From contig ONXQ01000016.1 in NCBI GenBank assembly GCA_900321835.1, positions 1 through 45,875 on the forward strand: 45,875 nucleotides of DNA, written 5' to 3'. This DNA is from an uncultured Prevotellaceae bacterium (GTDB lineage Bacteria; Bacteroidota; Bacteroidia; Bacteroidales; Bacteroidaceae). The position numbers and the translations under genes were made by a program. Shown here piece by piece: positions 26,931-35,035 of this stretch. Under the pieces are notes generated by a model that was given only the letters and a program-made list of their open reading frames with translations, searched no databases and had not been told where the DNA came from. Every line of letters begins with the position of its first letter. Within the stretch, counting starts at the first letter, position 1.

Positions 26931-28613
26931 ATGGACACGCGCAAAGTTAACATCATCTTCACGACCGACATACACGGCAACTATTTCCCCTTCGACTTCC
27001 GGCACGACCGGTGGGGCAAGGGAAGTATGCAACGTGTTCATGCCTACGTGGCTCAACAGGTGAAACGACTGGGCGGAGCGACCATCCTCATCGACGGCGG
27101 CGACATGCTGCAGGGCGAACCGACATCGTACTATTATAACTTTGTCAACCGGGGTGAGCGTCACAAGGTGGCCGACATGTGCAACTTCGTGGGGTACGAC
27201 ATCGGCGTCGTAGGCAACCACGACATCGAGACGGGCCACGACGTGTTCGACCGTTTCGTGGACGATTGCACGTTTCCGATTCTCGGCGCCAATGCCGTGG
27301 ACGAGGAAACGGGCGAACCCTATTTCGAGCCTTACACTATCCTTGTGCGGAGCGGCATACGCATCGCCGTCATCGGCTTCACGACACCCGCAGTTCCCCA
27401 TTGGATTCCACGCCGCGTGTGGTCGGGCATCCGTTTCGAGGACATTCGCGAGAGTGCCGAACGGTGGGTGAAATTTGTTCGCGAACATGAGCATCCCGAC
27501 TTTGTGGTAGGCCTTTTCCACTCGGGCATGGACGAGGGCATCGTGACACCCGAATACCGAGAAAATGCCGTCCGCGAGACGGTGAGCCAAGTGGAGGGTT
27601 TCGACCTCGTGCTCTATGGCCACGACCACTCGTCGAACATGGAGGAGGTGGAGGCTCCCGACGGACGCAGCGTCATGTGCATCAACCCTGGAAGTTATGC
27701 CCACAGCGTGGCCGAGGTGCGACTGAAGTTCTCGCTCGATGCCGAGGGACACGTCCAGAAGTACGACATGGACGCCCAACTCCGCTACATCGGCACCATC
27801 CACAACAGCCATGCCGTCGAGTTCCGCCGCCATTTCAAGCGTGATTATGCCGACGTCCAAGCCTACGCCTCGCGACACATCGGCCATTTCCTCGCCGGCA
27901 TCGACATCACAGACGCCTATTTCGGTTCGTCGGCATACATCGACTTTATTCAGACGCTCCAACTCTCCGTCTCCCATGCCGACCTCTCACTGGCTGCTCC
28001 GCTCTTCTTCAACGCGAGCATCGACGAGGGCGACGTGAAGGTGAGCGACCTCTTCAACCTCTATCGTTTCGAGGACAAACTCTACACCCTTCGCCTCACC
28101 GGACGTGAAATCAAAAACTACCTGGAGATGAGTTACGCCAACTGGACAAACCAAATGCGCTCGGCCGACGACAACCTCTTGTTGCTCAGCCCCATGAAGA
28201 GCAATCCCGAACGCATGGGATTCACCAACTTCATCTTCAACTTCGACTCGATGGCAGGCCTTCGCTACACGGTTGATGTCCGCAAACCGACGGGCGAGAA
28301 AGTGTGCATAGAGTCGATGGCCGACGGCTCTCCGTTCGATTTCAACCGCGGTTACAGTGTGGCCATGACGGCGTATCGTGCCAACGGCGGTGGGGAACTC
28401 CTGACGAAGGGAGCCGGCCTTACGAAGGAAGAAATCGACCGCCGCATCCTCGACATCACACCTCGCGACATTCGCCACTACATGATGGAGTATATCGAAC
28501 ACCAGGGCAACGTGCGTCCCCAAGCCCTCCACCATTGGCGGTTCGTCCCCGAAGATTGGGTGAAGGCGGCCGAGGAACGCGAGCGGAAACTATTGTTTGG
28601 AAAAAAGAAATGA
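26931..28613 (+). CDS. metallophosphatase / 5'-nucleotidase family protein
   Basis: A 560-residue two-domain protein. The N-terminal calcineurin-like metallophosphoesterase domain has the metal ligands in order: FTTDIHGNYF (about 9-18), LIDGGDMLQG (about 57-66), VVGNHDIETG (about 94-103) and VLYGHDHSSN (about 226-235). The C-terminal half is the 5'-nucleotidase substrate domain (for example YRFEDKLYTLRLTGREIKNY, and FNRGYSVAMTAYRANGGGEL). Such proteins hydrolyse nucleotides or UDP-sugars and are usually exported, but no signal peptide is present here, so this one appears cytoplasmic. Start MDTRKVNIIF at 26931 follows a canonical promoter. Its stop overlaps the miaA start by 4 bp, implying coupling. 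Confidence 0.92.
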   Translation: MDTRKVNIIFTTDIHGNYFPFDFRHDRWGKGSMQRVHAYVAQQVKRLGGATILIDGGDMLQGEPTSYYYNFVNRGERHKVADMCNFVGYDIGVVGNHDIETGHDVFDRFVDDCTFPILGANAVDEETGEPYFEPYTILVRSGIRIAVIGFTTPAVPHWIPRRVWSGIRFEDIRESAERWVKFVREHEHPDFVVGLFHSGMDEGIVTPEYRENAVRETVSQVEGFDLVLYGHDHSSNMEEVEAPDGRSVMCINPGSYAHSVAEVRLKFSLDAEGHVQKYDMDAQLRYIGTIHNSHAVEFRRHFKRDYADVQAYASRHIGHFLAGIDITDAYFGSSAYIDFIQTLQLSVSHADLSLAAPLFFNASIDEGDVKVSDLFNLYRFEDKLYTLRLTGREIKNYLEMSYANWTNQMRSADDNLLLLSPMKSNPERMGFTNFIFNFDSMAGLRYTVDVRKPTGEKVCIESMADGSPFDFNRGYSVAMTAYRANGGGELLTKGAGLTKEEIDRRILDITPRDIRHYMMEYIEHQGNVRPQALHHWRFVPEDWVKAAEERERKLLFGKKK

Positions 28614-29368
28614 TAACGATTTTAGGACCTACGGCTTGTGGCAAGACGACCTTTGCGGCGCACTTGGCAGCACGTCTCGATGGCGAAATCATCAGTGCCG
28701 ATAGCCGTCAGGTGTATCGTGGCATGGACATCGGCACGGGCAAAGACCTGGCCGACTATGTCGTCGAAGGCAAACAGATTCCTTACCACCTCATCGACAT
28801 TGCCGAACCTGGTGAACGCTACAGCGTCTTCCATTTCCAACGCGATTTTCTCCGTGCCTACGACGATATTGTCCGCCGTCACAGGTTTCCCATTCTTTGT
28901 GGCGGCACCGGGCTTTACATCGAGAGCATCGCACGATGCTACCAACTGGAGAGTGCTACTCTGGAGGAGAACGAACACATTGCCGACATCAGCCGTCAAA
29001 ACACCATCGTCGGCCTCAAGATTGACCGTGAACTCCGCCGCCAACGCATCAGTCAACGTCTTCAACAACGTCTGGACGAGGGAATGCTCGACGAAATACG
29101 GTGCCTTCTCAACGCTGGAGTATCAAGCGAACGACTCATACGCTATGGTTTGGAATACAAATACTTAACGCTCCACGTCATCGGAGAACTCTCCTACGAG
29201 GAAATGTTCCGCCAACTCGAAATCGCCATCCACCAATTTGCCAAACGGCAGATGACCTATTTCCGAGGAATGGAAGAGCGACGCGGCGTCAAAATCCATT
29301 GGATTGAAGCCACACTTCCTATGGACGAAAAGATTGCCCAAGCAATAAACATCATGAACAAAGAATAA
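28610..29368 (+). CDS. miaA: tRNA dimethylallyltransferase
   Basis: A 252-residue enzyme that adds a dimethylallyl group to A37 of tRNAs reading UNN codons. Elements are the P-loop ILGPTACGKTTFAAHL (about 4-19), EIISADSRQVYRGMDIGTGK (about 27-46, with the catalytic Asp and Arg), YHLIDIAEPGERYSVFHF, ILCGGTGLYIESI and the C-terminal FAKRQMTYFRGMEERRG. It is shorter than the roughly 300-residue E. coli enzyme, as is seen for one of the two MiaA paralogues often present in Bacteroidales; the shortening lies in the insertion domain. The start at 28610 is fixed by the ATGA overlap with the nucleotidase gene. A longer frame upstream is a shadow. Confidence 0.94.
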   Translation: MITILGPTACGKTTFAAHLAARLDGEIISADSRQVYRGMDIGTGKDLADYVVEGKQIPYHLIDIAEPGERYSVFHFQRDFLRAYDDIVRRHRFPILCGGTGLYIESIARCYQLESATLEENEHIADISRQNTIVGLKIDRELRRQRISQRLQQRLDEGMLDEIRCLLNAGVSSERLIRYGLEYKYLTLHVIGELSYEEMFRQLEIAIHQFAKRQMTYFRGMEERRGVKIHWIEATLPMDEKIAQAINIMNKE

Positions 29369-29386
29369 TTTTTTAATTTTGTCAAG

Positions 29387-29466
29387 AGCCGAGAGTCGAG
29401 TGTCCTCCCCTATTCGAGAGAGTGAGAGAGGTTTTAATTTTTAATTTATAATTTATAATTTTCAAG
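29387..29466. repeat. 14-bp repeat copy and AT-rich repeat upstream of nudC
   Basis: AGCCGAGAGTCGAG (29387-29400), preceded by GTCAAG, is the same unit as in the valS leader (9444-9471), here on the plus strand. It is followed by an AT-rich stretch with repeated AATTTAT (about 29430-29463) that runs up to the nudC start. No terminator for miaA and no good promoter for nudC were seen. Confidence 0.6.
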
Positions 29467-29468
29467 AA

Positions 29469-30200
29469 GTGTACTGGTTTGCTTTCATAGGCAATAGCCT
29501 TATCTTAAAGAAGAACGGAGAGCACTACGAAGTGCCGCAAGGCGAAGTACCACCCACACCGACACACACGGGCGGGTTGGCCGAGGGGTTGACCACGATG
29601 GAACTTCGTGCCTCCTACAACGTGCTTCCCTACCCCCTTCATAACATGGCCGGGAAAGGCGCAGAATTGCTCTATTGGGATAGCAACACACGCTATTGCG
29701 GACATTGCGGGGCACCGATGGAGCGTTCGACCGACATTTCCAAACGATGCACGAATTGCGGCAAGGAGGTGTGGCCACAAGTGGCACCTGCCATCATTGT
29801 ACGCATCCTGAAAAAGGCTATAACAGATACTGAAGGGGACATCCTTGAACCTGAGAAAATCCTCCTTGTCCATGCCCGCAACTTCCGTCATGCTGACCGC
29901 TACGGCCTTGTGGCAGGTTTTGTGGAAACAGGTGAGACACTGGAGCAGTGTGTCGAACGCGAGGTAATGGAGGAAACACACCTGCGCATCACAAATCTCC
30001 GTTATTTCGGCTCACAACCCTGGCCCTACCCCAGCGGCATCATGATTGGCTTTACCGCCGATTACGATAGCGGTGAATTGCATTTGCAAGACGAGGAACT
30101 CAGCCGCGGAGGATGGTTCGACCGCAACCACCTTCCCGAGATTCCCGACAAGATGTCCATAGCCCGAAAGTTGATTGATGATTGGATTCTCAGAAGATAA
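29469..30200 (+). CDS. nudC: NAD(+) diphosphatase (NudC-type Nudix hydrolase)
   Basis: A 243-residue protein. A zinc ribbon (CGHCG and CTNCG, Cys at about 77, 80, 94 and 97) precedes a Nudix box, GFVETGETLEQCVEREVMEE, with intact REVMEE. The NudC-specific SQPWPYPSGIMIGF follows. NudC cleaves NAD(H) to NMN(H) and AMP and also removes NAD caps from RNA; that is known for the E. coli protein and inferred here. The N-terminal domain is short (MYWFAFIGNSLIL). The start codon is GTG at 29469; no ATG upstream in frame gives a better start. The 3' end overlaps the convergent exported-protein gene by 11 bp. Confidence 0.92.
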   Translation: MYWFAFIGNSLILKKNGEHYEVPQGEVPPTPTHTGGLAEGLTTMELRASYNVLPYPLHNMAGKGAELLYWDSNTRYCGHCGAPMERSTDISKRCTNCGKEVWPQVAPAIIVRILKKAITDTEGDILEPEKILLVHARNFRHADRYGLVAGFVETGETLEQCVEREVMEETHLRITNLRYFGSQPWPYPSGIMIGFTADYDSGELHLQDEELSRGGWFDRNHLPEIPDKMSIARKLIDDWILRR

Positions 30201-31104
30201 AATAATACCAACTCAGACTCTTACAATATGCTGTGGCAATGTCGCTAACAGCCTTGATGCGATATTTTTCCAATTCCACTTCATTTTTACTGGCTCGTTC
30301 GTATGCTGCTAATTCTCGTGCGGCTTCAGCATCTCGCGTTTTCTTGATTTGTTGACATAATGCCCTTGCCTCATTTCCGCTACTACTCAACGGATCAACT
30401 AGACTCAAACGTTCCGACGCTTCAGTGTAATTACCAATTGCATATGCAGCCCGTGCCTGTTGCATCAGTTGAGAGGCACAATCATTCTGATATTGTCTGT
30501 AAACATTTTTGATAGCAGCACTTACCGAAGAGTAACCAGCAAGTGATGTTGGATAGGAACACAACAAAGTGAGTGCTTCATCGTAACGTTTCATGGCGAC
30601 CATGCTATTTGCTTGCTGAACAATGCTGTTCGTGTTGCTCTGGTAGTAATTCTCTATCTTCGCTTTCGCTGTACTGATGAACATGCCGATACGCCCGTCG
30701 TCCGAACGCAGTTTCCCTACTGCATTCCTTACAGCGTCATCTAAGGATTGTCCCTCACCACGAAGCTCAAGGGTTACGCTATTGAACACAGTATTGGTTA
30801 GTAGTTGCTGCGCCACTAAATTCAACTGTATATCCATAACAGTAATGTTTCGCATTCCACTTTCCACAATCTGCTCATTAATGACACTGATTTCTGGACA
30901 TACAACAATACAACTATACTCGGCAGATGCTACTCCACTCCGTGTCATGGCACCGAGAAGTTTACCACGAATGATACGATACGTATTTATACTGATGTCG
31001 GGACGTTGTTGCGGAACTACAATAGCCATTTCAACCCGATTCTGAGCCTCAAGGCTCAAGCAGGCAACCAAGAGGAAAAAAGACAAGAAAATTCTGTATT
31101 TCAT
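30190..31104 (-). CDS. exported protein of unknown function, last gene of CsgG-like operon
   Basis: A 304-residue protein with a signal peptide (MKYRIFLSFFLLVACLSLEA, then QNR). The first domain (about 20-150) has VVCPEISVINEQIVESGMRN and VTLELRGEGQSLDDAVRNAV, the latter resembling LPP20/FlgT-N-like segments. Residues 150-290 are helical, with repeated Ala-rich helices (QLMQQARAAYAIGNYTEASE) like TPR helices. I do not recognise the family. It is the fourth gene of a closely packed minus-strand operon of exported proteins (9-bp gap to the previous gene), so it probably works with the CsgG-like and DUF6175-like products in the cell envelope. Base composition is more AT-rich than the flanking housekeeping genes. 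Confidence 0.82.
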   Translation of the reverse strand: MKYRIFLSFFLLVACLSLEAQNRVEMAIVVPQQRPDISINTYRIIRGKLLGAMTRSGVASAEYSCIVVCPEISVINEQIVESGMRNITVMDIQLNLVAQQLLTNTVFNSVTLELRGEGQSLDDAVRNAVGKLRSDDGRIGMFISTAKAKIENYYQSNTNSIVQQANSMVAMKRYDEALTLLCSYPTSLAGYSSVSAAIKNVYRQYQNDCASQLMQQARAAYAIGNYTEASERLSLVDPLSSSGNEARALCQQIKKTRDAEAARELAAYERASKNEVELEKYRIKAVSDIATAYCKSLSWYYFIF

Positions 31105-31113
31105 GGTTTGATA

Positions 31114-32010
31114 CTATTTAATTGTGACAACAAGCATGTTGTTACTGGTAGTACGTTCAATCCTGATACCCATTTGCCGGAAGAATGCCATCATCTTCAG
31201 TCCGAACTTATTAACATTGTATGTACGCCCTTTCTCATCCCTCAAAGGAATGCGTACGTCATCAAAAATCATCTGGCGGTCAGTTGTTCCTTGAATATGA
31301 TAGTTACTTTTGAACGCATTTTCCTCCATCCACAATTCTAACTCATCCGCAAGGGTGTAGCCATTATTTCCCACTTCACTCGACATGAGGTAGGAAGAGC
31401 CAGTATCTATACCGATAGTAATGCTGATGGACTGACCATTGGCAACAATGTCACCAAACTTTGACTGAATCACATCAAGAAAACCGTCCATACAAGTTTC
31501 CACACTTTTGGATGTCAACTTGCCATAGTCATCCGTATAGAACTTTCCACTTTCACCGACTGTGTTAGACAGTGCGTTTCCTGTCGAAGACTCGTATGCA
31601 GTTAAGAGGGTCTTGACTGCATTGCCCGTAGGAGATTCCAATAAATCAATCTCGGCTTCGACATATACGTCTGCCCCCGACTGCTGTATGATGGCAGTTT
31701 TGTAGTCTTGCTGCTGATCCACTCCAAGGCCGCTTGCTGTTGACAGAGCACGTACACGTCCGAGAAAATCGACGGTTGTGAAACCACGCAAGTCAAAGGC
31801 TTCCTTTATTTTGGTCAAGGCAACGCGTTTATTAACGTCATTCTCCAAAACAGTGCGGATGTCTTCCCCCTGTTTCGTAAAAGGGATCACCATGATTTTC
31901 GGCTTATGCTGAACTATAGAGACAGCTTCAACGGTTGCACTCAAATCTTGCGCATTAACAATGAGAATACACGTCATTAATGATATGGTGCTTATGATTC
32001 TCTTCATCAT
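31114..32010 (-). CDS. exported DUF6175-like protein
   Basis: A 298-residue protein with a signal peptide (RIISTISLMTCILIVNA, then QDL). Conserved-looking parts are HKPKIMVIPFTKQGEDIRTV, LTKIKEAFDLRGFTTVDFLG and the C-terminal GLKMMAFFRQMGIRIERTTS. I associate it with the Bacteroidales DUF6175 family, moderately sure. The opening, a beta strand IMVIPF followed by an alpha-helical R(V/I)ALTKIKEAF, resembles the CsgG-type nucleotide-binding-like fold of the upstream gene. Two consecutive ATGs (32010, 32007) are possible starts. It abuts the stop of the CsgG-like gene without a gap, so translation is probably coupled. A role in an outer-membrane assembly is inferred from context alone. Confidence 0.83.
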   Translation of the reverse strand: MMKRIISTISLMTCILIVNAQDLSATVEAVSIVQHKPKIMVIPFTKQGEDIRTVLENDVNKRVALTKIKEAFDLRGFTTVDFLGRVRALSTASGLGVDQQQDYKTAIIQQSGADVYVEAEIDLLESPTGNAVKTLLTAYESSTGNALSNTVGESGKFYTDDYGKLTSKSVETCMDGFLDVIQSKFGDIVANGQSISITIGIDTGSSYLMSSEVGNNGYTLADELELWMEENAFKSNYHIQGTTDRQMIFDDVRIPLRDEKGRTYNVNKFGLKMMAFFRQMGIRIERTTSNNMLVVTIK

Positions 32011-32838
32011 TTACTTGCTTTTTTTAATTAATAAACTACAACGTACCTTTGCTTTGGCTGACAGTTTTTCCAAAATCACCTTAGCAGTCTTTCCAGAAAC
32101 ATCCGCTTCGGAAAAAGATTCGCCAGCCAGTTTCTTAACCTTTGCTTCACCAATGCTTGTGGGATAAGGCTTTCCTCCTATTATTTCGACAGACTCTATT
32201 ACAAACTTGTCTCCCACCTTCACACCTTGTTCCTTTCCTGCGGCAATCAATACGGTATTGTTGTCTATACACCGTTCAAGCACAGCCGTCAATGGAAAAT
32301 TCACGCGAAAGTATTCATGGATTTGCGACTGAAGCGACTGCATCGCCATCGTTACCGCCGACTCTGGCGATAAGCATTCCTTGCTGGCTTTTCCTTCAAA
32401 ACTTGTTGCTTCACTACTGGTGCCTGTCTCCACATCAACAATCTTCATTTGAAAGGCTACGCTGCCCTTAAACCCTCTTATGCTGCCATTTGAGTTATGA
32501 ATGGCATAGACGGGAATTTTTACAATATGCCCTGTTATCATTTTCTCTGCCGCCAGTGCCGAATACTGGTCTGCCAAATTTTTACTGTCAAGAAAAGCCT
32601 CGCTCTTCTGCAATTCCAATTCGGCCTCCACCTTGTCACGGCTAGTACGGTCAACGACACGAAAGCGATGTGTGTCAGTCAACATCTCCACAACCTTTTC
32701 TGTCACTAATCCCGTGAATGGGCTGTCTATATCGTCGCTCGTAAACTGAGCCACGCCAACAACAGGGCGAGTATCTGCTTGCGCATAGCAAACTATGCTA
32801 CACGCAAGCAGAATAGAAGTAACAACAGACTTTTTCAT
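32011..32838 (-). CDS. CsgG/HfaB-like exported protein
   Basis: A 275-residue protein with a signal peptide (MKKSVVTSILLACSIVCYA, then QAD). The N-terminal domain is CsgG-like: RPVVGVAQFTSDDIDSPFTG, then LVTEKVVEMLTDTHRFRVVD and a region reading ADQYSALAAEKMITGHIVKI. The C-terminal part (about 195-250) contains AAGKEQGVKVGDKFVIESVE, similar to the small beta-barrel domain of FlgT-type proteins. CsgG-family proteins form oligomeric outer-membrane secretion pores or rings. No lipobox Cys is clear: the signal ends CYAQ, so lipidation is uncertain. It lies 3 bp after the coiled-coil gene and directly abuts the DUF6175-like gene. No curli subunit gene is in the window. Confidence 0.87.
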   Translation of the reverse strand: MKKSVVTSILLACSIVCYAQADTRPVVGVAQFTSDDIDSPFTGLVTEKVVEMLTDTHRFRVVDRTSRDKVEAELELQKSEAFLDSKNLADQYSALAAEKMITGHIVKIPVYAIHNSNGSIRGFKGSVAFQMKIVDVETGTSSEATSFEGKASKECLSPESAVTMAMQSLQSQIHEYFRVNFPLTAVLERCIDNNTVLIAAGKEQGVKVGDKFVIESVEIIGGKPYPTSIGEAKVKKLAGESFSEADVSGKTAKVILEKLSAKAKVRCSLLIKKSK

Positions 32839-32841
32839 AGA

Positions 32842-33423
32842 TTAAAGGTTCTTGCCAGTCTTCAATGTCTCAATAATGTCTTTAACGGCTTTGGCTTGAC
32901 TCGCAGACTCTGTTGCAATAATAGGGAGAGCATCCTTTCCGAATGTTATAATAGCACCTGCACCTTTTGCATTCTTGGCTATCTTTCCCTTTTTGAGCGG
33001 ATTACTTTCGGCTTTTAACTGCTCTTCCAAAACTTGAAGTTGTTTGATGGCGGCTTCTGCACTTTCTTCTGCTTTCTTTAAGGATGCCACTTCACCTGCA
33101 ATGGAAGTCGAAAGGGTCATCCACTCTTCAAGTGTAGGCTTCTTAATCGTAACGTCTGTTACGCCATCCTTTGTCTCACCAATCTGACGATAGTAGAAAT
33201 TACTCAATTGTTCACTGTTTGAAATCGATAGAGCAGCCGCATTTTTGACAGACTCTGCGTACTTGTCTAAATCAGAAATTCCTGTGGATTTCGGCGAGTT
33301 ATCCACCAATTTCTGCAGTTCGGCTACTCGTTTTTCACTCTGCTGGATGTCATCCTTCGTCTGAGCATTTCCAGCCACTACCAATGCCATCATAGCGATG
33401 GCGGTCAATAAAACTTTTTTCAT
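32842..33423 (-). CDS. exported coiled-coil protein, first gene of CsgG-like operon
   Basis: A 193-residue protein with a signal peptide (MKKVLLTAIAMMALVVAGNA, then QTK). The mature part is predominantly helical with heptad-like patterns, IQQSEKRVAELQKLVDNSP near the N-terminus and SLKKAEESAEAAIKQLQVLE in the middle. A Gly/Ala-rich stretch (KIAKNAKGAGAIITFGKDAL) follows, and it ends with a helix (AKAVKDIIETLKTGKNL). No family recognised. The start at 33423 gives the signal peptide; the frame upstream to 33498 lies in the apparently structured leader. As the promoter-proximal gene, it is likely to be the most abundant product of the operon and could be a structural or secreted component. That is speculation. 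Confidence 0.83.
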   Translation of the reverse strand: MKKVLLTAIAMMALVVAGNAQTKDDIQQSEKRVAELQKLVDNSPKSTGISDLDKYAESVKNAAALSISNSEQLSNFYYRQIGETKDGVTDVTIKKPTLEEWMTLSTSIAGEVASLKKAEESAEAAIKQLQVLEEQLKAESNPLKKGKIAKNAKGAGAIITFGKDALPIIATESASQAKAVKDIIETLKTGKNL

Positions 33424-33826
33424 ATTACGAAAAGTTTTAAGTATCCGCAAGATACCCAGATTCGGACAATGATTATAGAAGATTTTTTCCGACTGCATAA
33501 AAAGAAAGCGGGGTATCTGGCCTCTGCTTGTTCAAACTATTAGGTTGTCGGATACCTTCCAAATAAACAAACAGAATTGACACCCACGCCGTTGGTATGT
33601 GGCCTATATCCCGCAAAGTGTGCGTGAGGACAAATGTCCTCTGCACACTCACGGACAAGTCATATACCGCGTCCGTAGTGCCTACCTCTGCCATGTTCTT
33701 GATTTGGATTATTGAGTTTCCGACATTCAATAGTTTCAAAAACAAAGCGTTAGCAAACACTTTCTCTAATATGTAGTTTCTCAACCAAATATAATATCTT
33801 TGATAACATACTGATTGAGATTGTTG
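33424..33826 (-). ncRNA. candidate structured 5' leader or ncRNA of the CsgG-like operon
   Basis: About 400 nt separate a -7 box (33827-33834) from the first start codon. Three helices are visible. One is a strong interrupted hairpin at 33611-33654 (GTGTGC/GCACAC and GAGGACA/TGTCCTC arms). The second is GGTATC (33512-33517) with GATACC (33551-33556). The third is a small hairpin at 33441-33455 just before the ATG. An alternative 8-bp pairing, 33450-33457 (AGATACCC) with 33511-33518 (GGGTATCT), would exclude both of the last two, as in an attenuator or riboswitch. It could instead be an independent small RNA. No known RNA family was recognised. Confidence 0.5.
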
Positions 33827-33834
33827 CAAAGGTA
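33827..33834 (-). promoter_or_regulatory. -7 box of the CsgG-like operon or leader RNA
   Basis: TACCTTTG on the minus strand (33834-33827) matches the consensus. The -33 region is A-rich on the plus strand (T-rich on the minus) without a clear TTTG at 19-20 bp. Confidence 0.6.
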
Positions 33835-33986
33835 CACAAAAAAAACAAAAATCACCATTGGTATTAGTAGAAAAAATGATAAAATTAAGTTTTTTTCACA
33901 AAGAAACATTAACTGAGGAAAATTGTTCCTGAGATGGTTAATAGGGGATTTCCCCGACACATTAGGAATATCACCCCAAAAGTTTA

Positions 33987-34028
33987 GGCAAAAATGTTAA
34001 AGTTTTTGCCTTTTTTGTTATAACTTTG
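33987..34028 (+). promoter_or_regulatory. inverted repeat GGCAAAAA/TTTTTGCC and -7 box of the glycine-zipper gene
   Basis: GGCAAAAA (33987-33994) and TTTTTGCC (34003-34010) are perfect inverted repeats 8 nt apart, followed by TTTTTTG, then the -7 box TAACTTTG (34021-34028), 30 nt before the ATG at 34059. The hairpin with its T-run could be a terminator or an operator lying over the promoter. A further hairpin, GGGGATTTCCCC, lies near 33946-33957. The remaining sequence from 33835 is AT-rich with no gene seen. Confidence 0.55.
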
Positions 34029-34058
34029 CAGCGTCTTTCAACCACCAGTTGTGACAAC

Positions 34059-34736
34059 ATGGACACGCGCACCTACCTCGGAACAATGGCCGGTGCCGAA
34101 ATCGGCGGCACCATCGGCGAAGCCATCGGATGGATGTCCACCAGCCGCCATTCAGGTCCTGGCAAAGCCATGCTCGGCAGTGTCATCGGCACTGTGGCCG
34201 GCGCAGTCATCGGCAACCAACTCTCCAAACCCAAGACATCCACCCGCGAGTATAACGACGAATACGCTTACGAGCGTCAGGACAACTACCAGACAGGAGG
34301 CGGATATGAAAGCGACTACACCTCGCGCAACTACGGCAGTACGTACAAGGCACCTCGCACTTCTTCCCGCCGTGGCAACGGCACTGCCTACAACAACACG
34401 GGTTCGCAACTCTCCATCCGCAACCTCACCTATCAGGACGAAGACGGGGACGCACACTTCGGACGTTACGAAACGATCAACGTCATCTACGAAGTGCGCA
34501 ACAATGGCCAGTTTCCTGCCGACGTCGAACTCATCATCGACGACCCTGCCCACCCCAGCAACTTTGCCTTCTCGCCGGCCAACAACGTGACCATCCAGCC
34601 AGGGCAAACCATCCGCTACAAGGCCAAAGCCTTCTGCAAGAGTCGTCCCAAGTCGCGCACCTGCGACATCATTGCGTATGCCAACTGCGCCACACACGGC
34701 AACGCCTCCGCCCAGATGCACATCCGGGTGAAATAG
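34059..34736 (+). CDS. glycine-zipper protein of unknown function
   Basis: A 225-residue protein. Residues 5-55 form a glycine zipper (GTMAGAEIGGTIGEAIGWM, then GKAMLGSVIGTVAGAVIG), typical of envelope proteins that insert in membranes. Residues 65-125 are a Tyr/Ser/Asn/Arg-rich low-complexity linker. The C-terminal 100 residues look like an Ig-like beta domain (LSIRNLTYQDEDGDAHFGRY, then VIYEVRNNGQFPADVELIID and QPGQTIRYKAKAF). No classical signal peptide precedes the zipper with the start used; the longer frame from 34026 (MQRLSTTSCDN) includes a Cys but no hydrophobic core. The chosen start at 34059 follows a -7 box. Transcribed separately from pyrB, with array 4 between them. Confidence 0.8.
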   Translation: MDTRTYLGTMAGAEIGGTIGEAIGWMSTSRHSGPGKAMLGSVIGTVAGAVIGNQLSKPKTSTREYNDEYAYERQDNYQTGGGYESDYTSRNYGSTYKAPRTSSRRGNGTAYNNTGSQLSIRNLTYQDEDGDAHFGRYETINVIYEVRNNGQFPADVELIIDDPAHPSNFAFSPANNVTIQPGQTIRYKAKAFCKSRPKSRTCDIIAYANCATHGNASAQMHIRVK

Positions 34737-34765
34737 GCTTCCGCAGCGTTTCGCCTCGAGGAAAA

Positions 34766-34875
34766 AACGCACTGCCGTGTGCCGAAAGTACCGGCGCTGT
34801 GGTACGGTTTTTTCAGCGCAGTGAAACTTTTGTACCAGCGCAGTGGTACAACTGTACCAACGCAGTGGAATTTTT
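34766..34875. repeat. array 4 of the 22-bp hairpin repeat (5 units)
   Basis: Units at 34766, 34788, 34810, 34832 and 34854, all 22 bp. Unit 1 has changed arms (GCAC-TGCCGT-GTGC), unit 2 GTACCG/TGGTAC and unit 3 TTTCA-GCGCAG-TGAAA, again with both arms altered in concert. Unit 4 has GTACCA/TGGTAC and unit 5 GTACCA/TGGAAT. It begins 30 bp after the stop of the glycine-zipper gene in the 333-bp gap before pyrB. Confidence 0.9.
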
Positions 34876-35035
34876 TTGGTACGGAACAAATCTTCTCCCT
34901 GAAGGGCATTACAGTTCGTAGTGCCCTTTTCTTTTGGCAATCATATAGAGGCTTCCACAAACGTTCTTCTAATTATGTGCTCGGCAAAAAATGAAAGATT
35001 TTTCCTTTTTTGCGCTCACTTACGCAGATTTTTTG

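Noticed and set aside
28304-28609. N-terminal extension of MiaA from a longer frame starting at 28304
   Set aside because: It overlaps the end of the nucleotidase gene out of frame and is Arg/Pro/His-rich. The P-loop begins immediately after the ATG at 28610, as in all MiaA proteins.
33473-33829. 118-codon minus-strand frame upstream of the CsgG-like operon
   Set aside because: It starts inside the promoter -7 box, has an unlikely composition and coincides with the apparent RNA structures, so it is better explained as leader or ncRNA.
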